The position numbers and the translations under genes were made by a program. Source: Siphonodentalium dalli (taxonomy: Eukaryota > Mollusca > Scaphopoda > Gadilida > Siphonodentaliidae). From it: DNA of 64,000 nucleotides. The notes under the pieces were generated by a model. The model was not told the origin of the DNA and did not search any database. It worked only from the letters and a program-made list of their open reading frames with translations. Within the stretch, counting starts at the first letter, position 1; every line of letters begins with the position of its first letter. Positions 62,095-64,000 of the stretch are shown one piece after another. The stretch is taken from contig CP136067.1 of the NCBI GenBank assembly GCA_032622095.1, forward strand, positions 196,004,052-196,068,051, in the 5' to 3' direction.

Positions 62095-64000
62095 GATTAA
62101 ACTTGGTATGTGGGGGTATGTTTGGCCGGGGAGTAACATAGGCATATTCATTTTCAGATCCGAGGTCAACTTTTCACGTGCCGAGGTCAAATCTGTTTTT
62201 ACGCTGTGTTACGGGACTTTCATTTGAGTTCGGTGCTTACAAATCGATTCGAAACAGCGCGAATAATAAAATGCCAGTCATAATAATGACACTGTGAGAA
62301 TCTTTCGTGTTTCCTCTTTCCAACGATATATAATGCGTATGTATCCGTTTTAGTTATCTGCCTCAATTATCAAGAAGAATTGGTACTATCTTCCATCAGG
62401 ATAAAAACAATGCGTAACTTATATGACGTCGTTAGAGGTCATAACGTTAGATCACGTTAACGCTTAACCGGCCGATGCATTTGACTGTTTCAGACGTCTT
62501 GGCGATATCTCGGGCACCGATGGTAATTTATCTTTACGTTGAAACTAGATAATTAATGAGCGTGTGTATATGAGGCGCGTTTATATACTTGAGTGGAAAT
62601 CAAATCGGGTTAAACTGGCGGATTTTTACGGACGAAATTTGATGCATAGGGTATCTCGGTATCCGCTGGGCCGATTTCCCGGTATCCGCTGGGCCTATTT
62701 CCACCAGTTTTGGGGTGTTGGTGTTTGACCCCACCTGACCTTGACCTTCAAAATGGTCAATTCAAGGTCAAAGCCCGGACGAAGTCGGGTCACCTTCTAG
62801 TCTATTATATATTTTGGAAGATCTGTGTGTGTGTGTCTGTCTGTAATCGATGGAGACGAAAACGGCCGAGCGGATTTCGATGAAACTTGGTGTGGGGGTA
62901 TGTTTGGCCGGGGAGTAACATAGGCATATTAATTTTCAGATCCGAGGTCAACTTTTCACGTGCCGAGGTCAAATCTGTTTTTACGCTGTGTTACGGGACT
63001 TTCATTTGAGTTCGGTGCTTACAAATCGATTCGAAACAGCGCGAATAATAAAATGCCAGTCATAATAATGACACTGTGAGAATCTTACGTGTTTCCTCTT
63101 TCCAACGATATATAATGCGTATGTATCCGTTTTAGTTATCTGCCTCAAATATCAAGAAGAAGTGGTACTATCTTCCATCAGGATAAAAACAATGCGTAAC
63201 TTATATGACGTCGTTAGAGGTCATAACGTTAGATCACGTTAACGCTTAACCGGCCGATGCATTTGACTGTTTCAGACGTCTTGGCGATATCTCGGGCACC
63301 GATGGTAATTTATCTTTACGTTGAAACTTGATAATTAATGAGCGTGTGTATATGAGGCGCGTTTATATACTTGAGTGGAAATCAAATCGGGTTAAACTGG
63401 CGGATTTTTACGGACGAAATTTGATGCATAGGGTATCTCGGTATCCGCTGGGCCGATTTCCCGGTATCCGCTGGGCCTATTTCCACCAGTTTTGGGGTGT
63501 TGGTGTTTGACCCCACCTGACCTTGACCTTCAAAATGGTCAATTCAAGGTCAAAGCCCGGACGAAGTCGGGTCACCTTCTAGTCTATTATATATTTTGGA
63601 AGATCTGTGTGTGTGTGTGTGTCTGTCTGTAATCGATGGACTCGAAAACGGCCGAGCGGATTTCGATGAAACTTGGTATGTGGAGGTATTTTCGGGCTAG
63701 GAGTAACATAGGCCTATTAATTTTCAGATCCGAGGTCAACTTTTCACGTGCCGAGGTCAAATCTGTTTTTACGCTGTGTTACGGGACTTTCATTTGAGTT
63801 CGGTGCTTACAAATCGATTCGAAACAGCGCGAATAATAAAATGCCAGTCATAATAATGACACTGTGAGAATCTTTCGTGTTTCCTCTTTCCAACGATATA
63901 TAATGCGTATGTATCCGTTTTAGTTATCTGCCTCAATTATCAAGAAGAAGTGGTACTATCTTCCATCAGGATAAAAACAATGCGTAACTTCTATGACGTC
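62095..64000. repeat. Tandem repeat, about 785-bp unit, running off the window
   Basis: AAACTTGGT with GTATGT(TT)GGCC..GAGTAACATAGGC recurs at about 62100, 62884 and 63670 (spacing 784-786). Units are about 98% alike and contain AGGTCAACTTTTCACGTGCC, GATATCTCGGGCACCGATGG, a duplicated GGTATCCGCTGGGCC, TGACCTTGACCTTCAAAATG and a GT microsatellite whose length differs between units. The 60-codon frame at 63328-63510 recurs in the other unit and is not convincing. Confidence 0.9.

Overview
This is a gene-poor, AT-rich animal genomic window, almost certainly from a marine invertebrate. Spliced exons, E2F-type promoter sequence, tRNA-derived SINEs, a LINE tail and very many DNA-transposon remnants show it is eukaryotic. 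The interspersed repeats with a GGACGGACGG run and a TAGCTCC...GGTGAGCTA hairpin tail look molluscan/lophotrochozoan to me, but that is an impression, not a search result.

Two host genes are clear. The left 25.7 kb is the 5' half of a minus-strand ORC2 gene (origin recognition complex subunit 2). I assembled six coding exons by splice sites, phase and similarity to ORC2: 25592-25682, 15356-15463, 12796-12882, 5801-5884, 5068-5273 and 1446-1651. They encode about 260 residues; the AAA+-like and winged-helix half lies beyond base 1. A perfect E2F site (TTTGGCGGGAAA) sits 52 bp upstream of the ATG. At 59688-60752 (+) is an intact, single-exon GT31 beta-1,3-glycosyltransferase. Weaker gene candidates are a lone plus-strand exon at 32861-32955, an open frame at 28763-29083, and a small secreted cysteine-containing peptide at 61825-62064 (-).

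Nearly everything else is mobile or repetitive DNA, and many insertions can be read exactly from their target-site duplications (TSDs): piggyBac-like MITEs with TTAA (14980-15338, 40018-40409, 47789-48179); Tc1/mariner-like MITEs with TA; hAT-like elements with 8-bp TSDs (7704-9059, 14106-14256, probably 40944-42119); a PIF/Harbinger-like element with TTA holding a nested hAT; a MULE derivative (24353-25429) with a piece of transposase; a foldback element with a 5-bp TSD (41394-41997); and a 67-bp foldback with 9-bp flanking repeats inside a LINE 3' end (38518-38584).

The most unusual structures are three unrelated elements that share one design: both ends are filled with arrays of short palindromes around a small core. 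One uses AGATATCTC about 42 times and carries a THAP DNA-binding exon (48792-51044, TSD AATTAC); one uses a CTTAAG-centred palindrome (26387-27065); one uses TAATTA-centred palindromes (61412-61860). Other tandem arrays include a 3.2-kb 22-bp satellite that begins 10 bp after a splice donor, a 51-bp minisatellite directly upstream of the GT31 gene, and a 785-bp tandem repeat running off the right edge. From 42.8 to 57 kb there are decayed fragments of a large transposon-like protein family on both strands.
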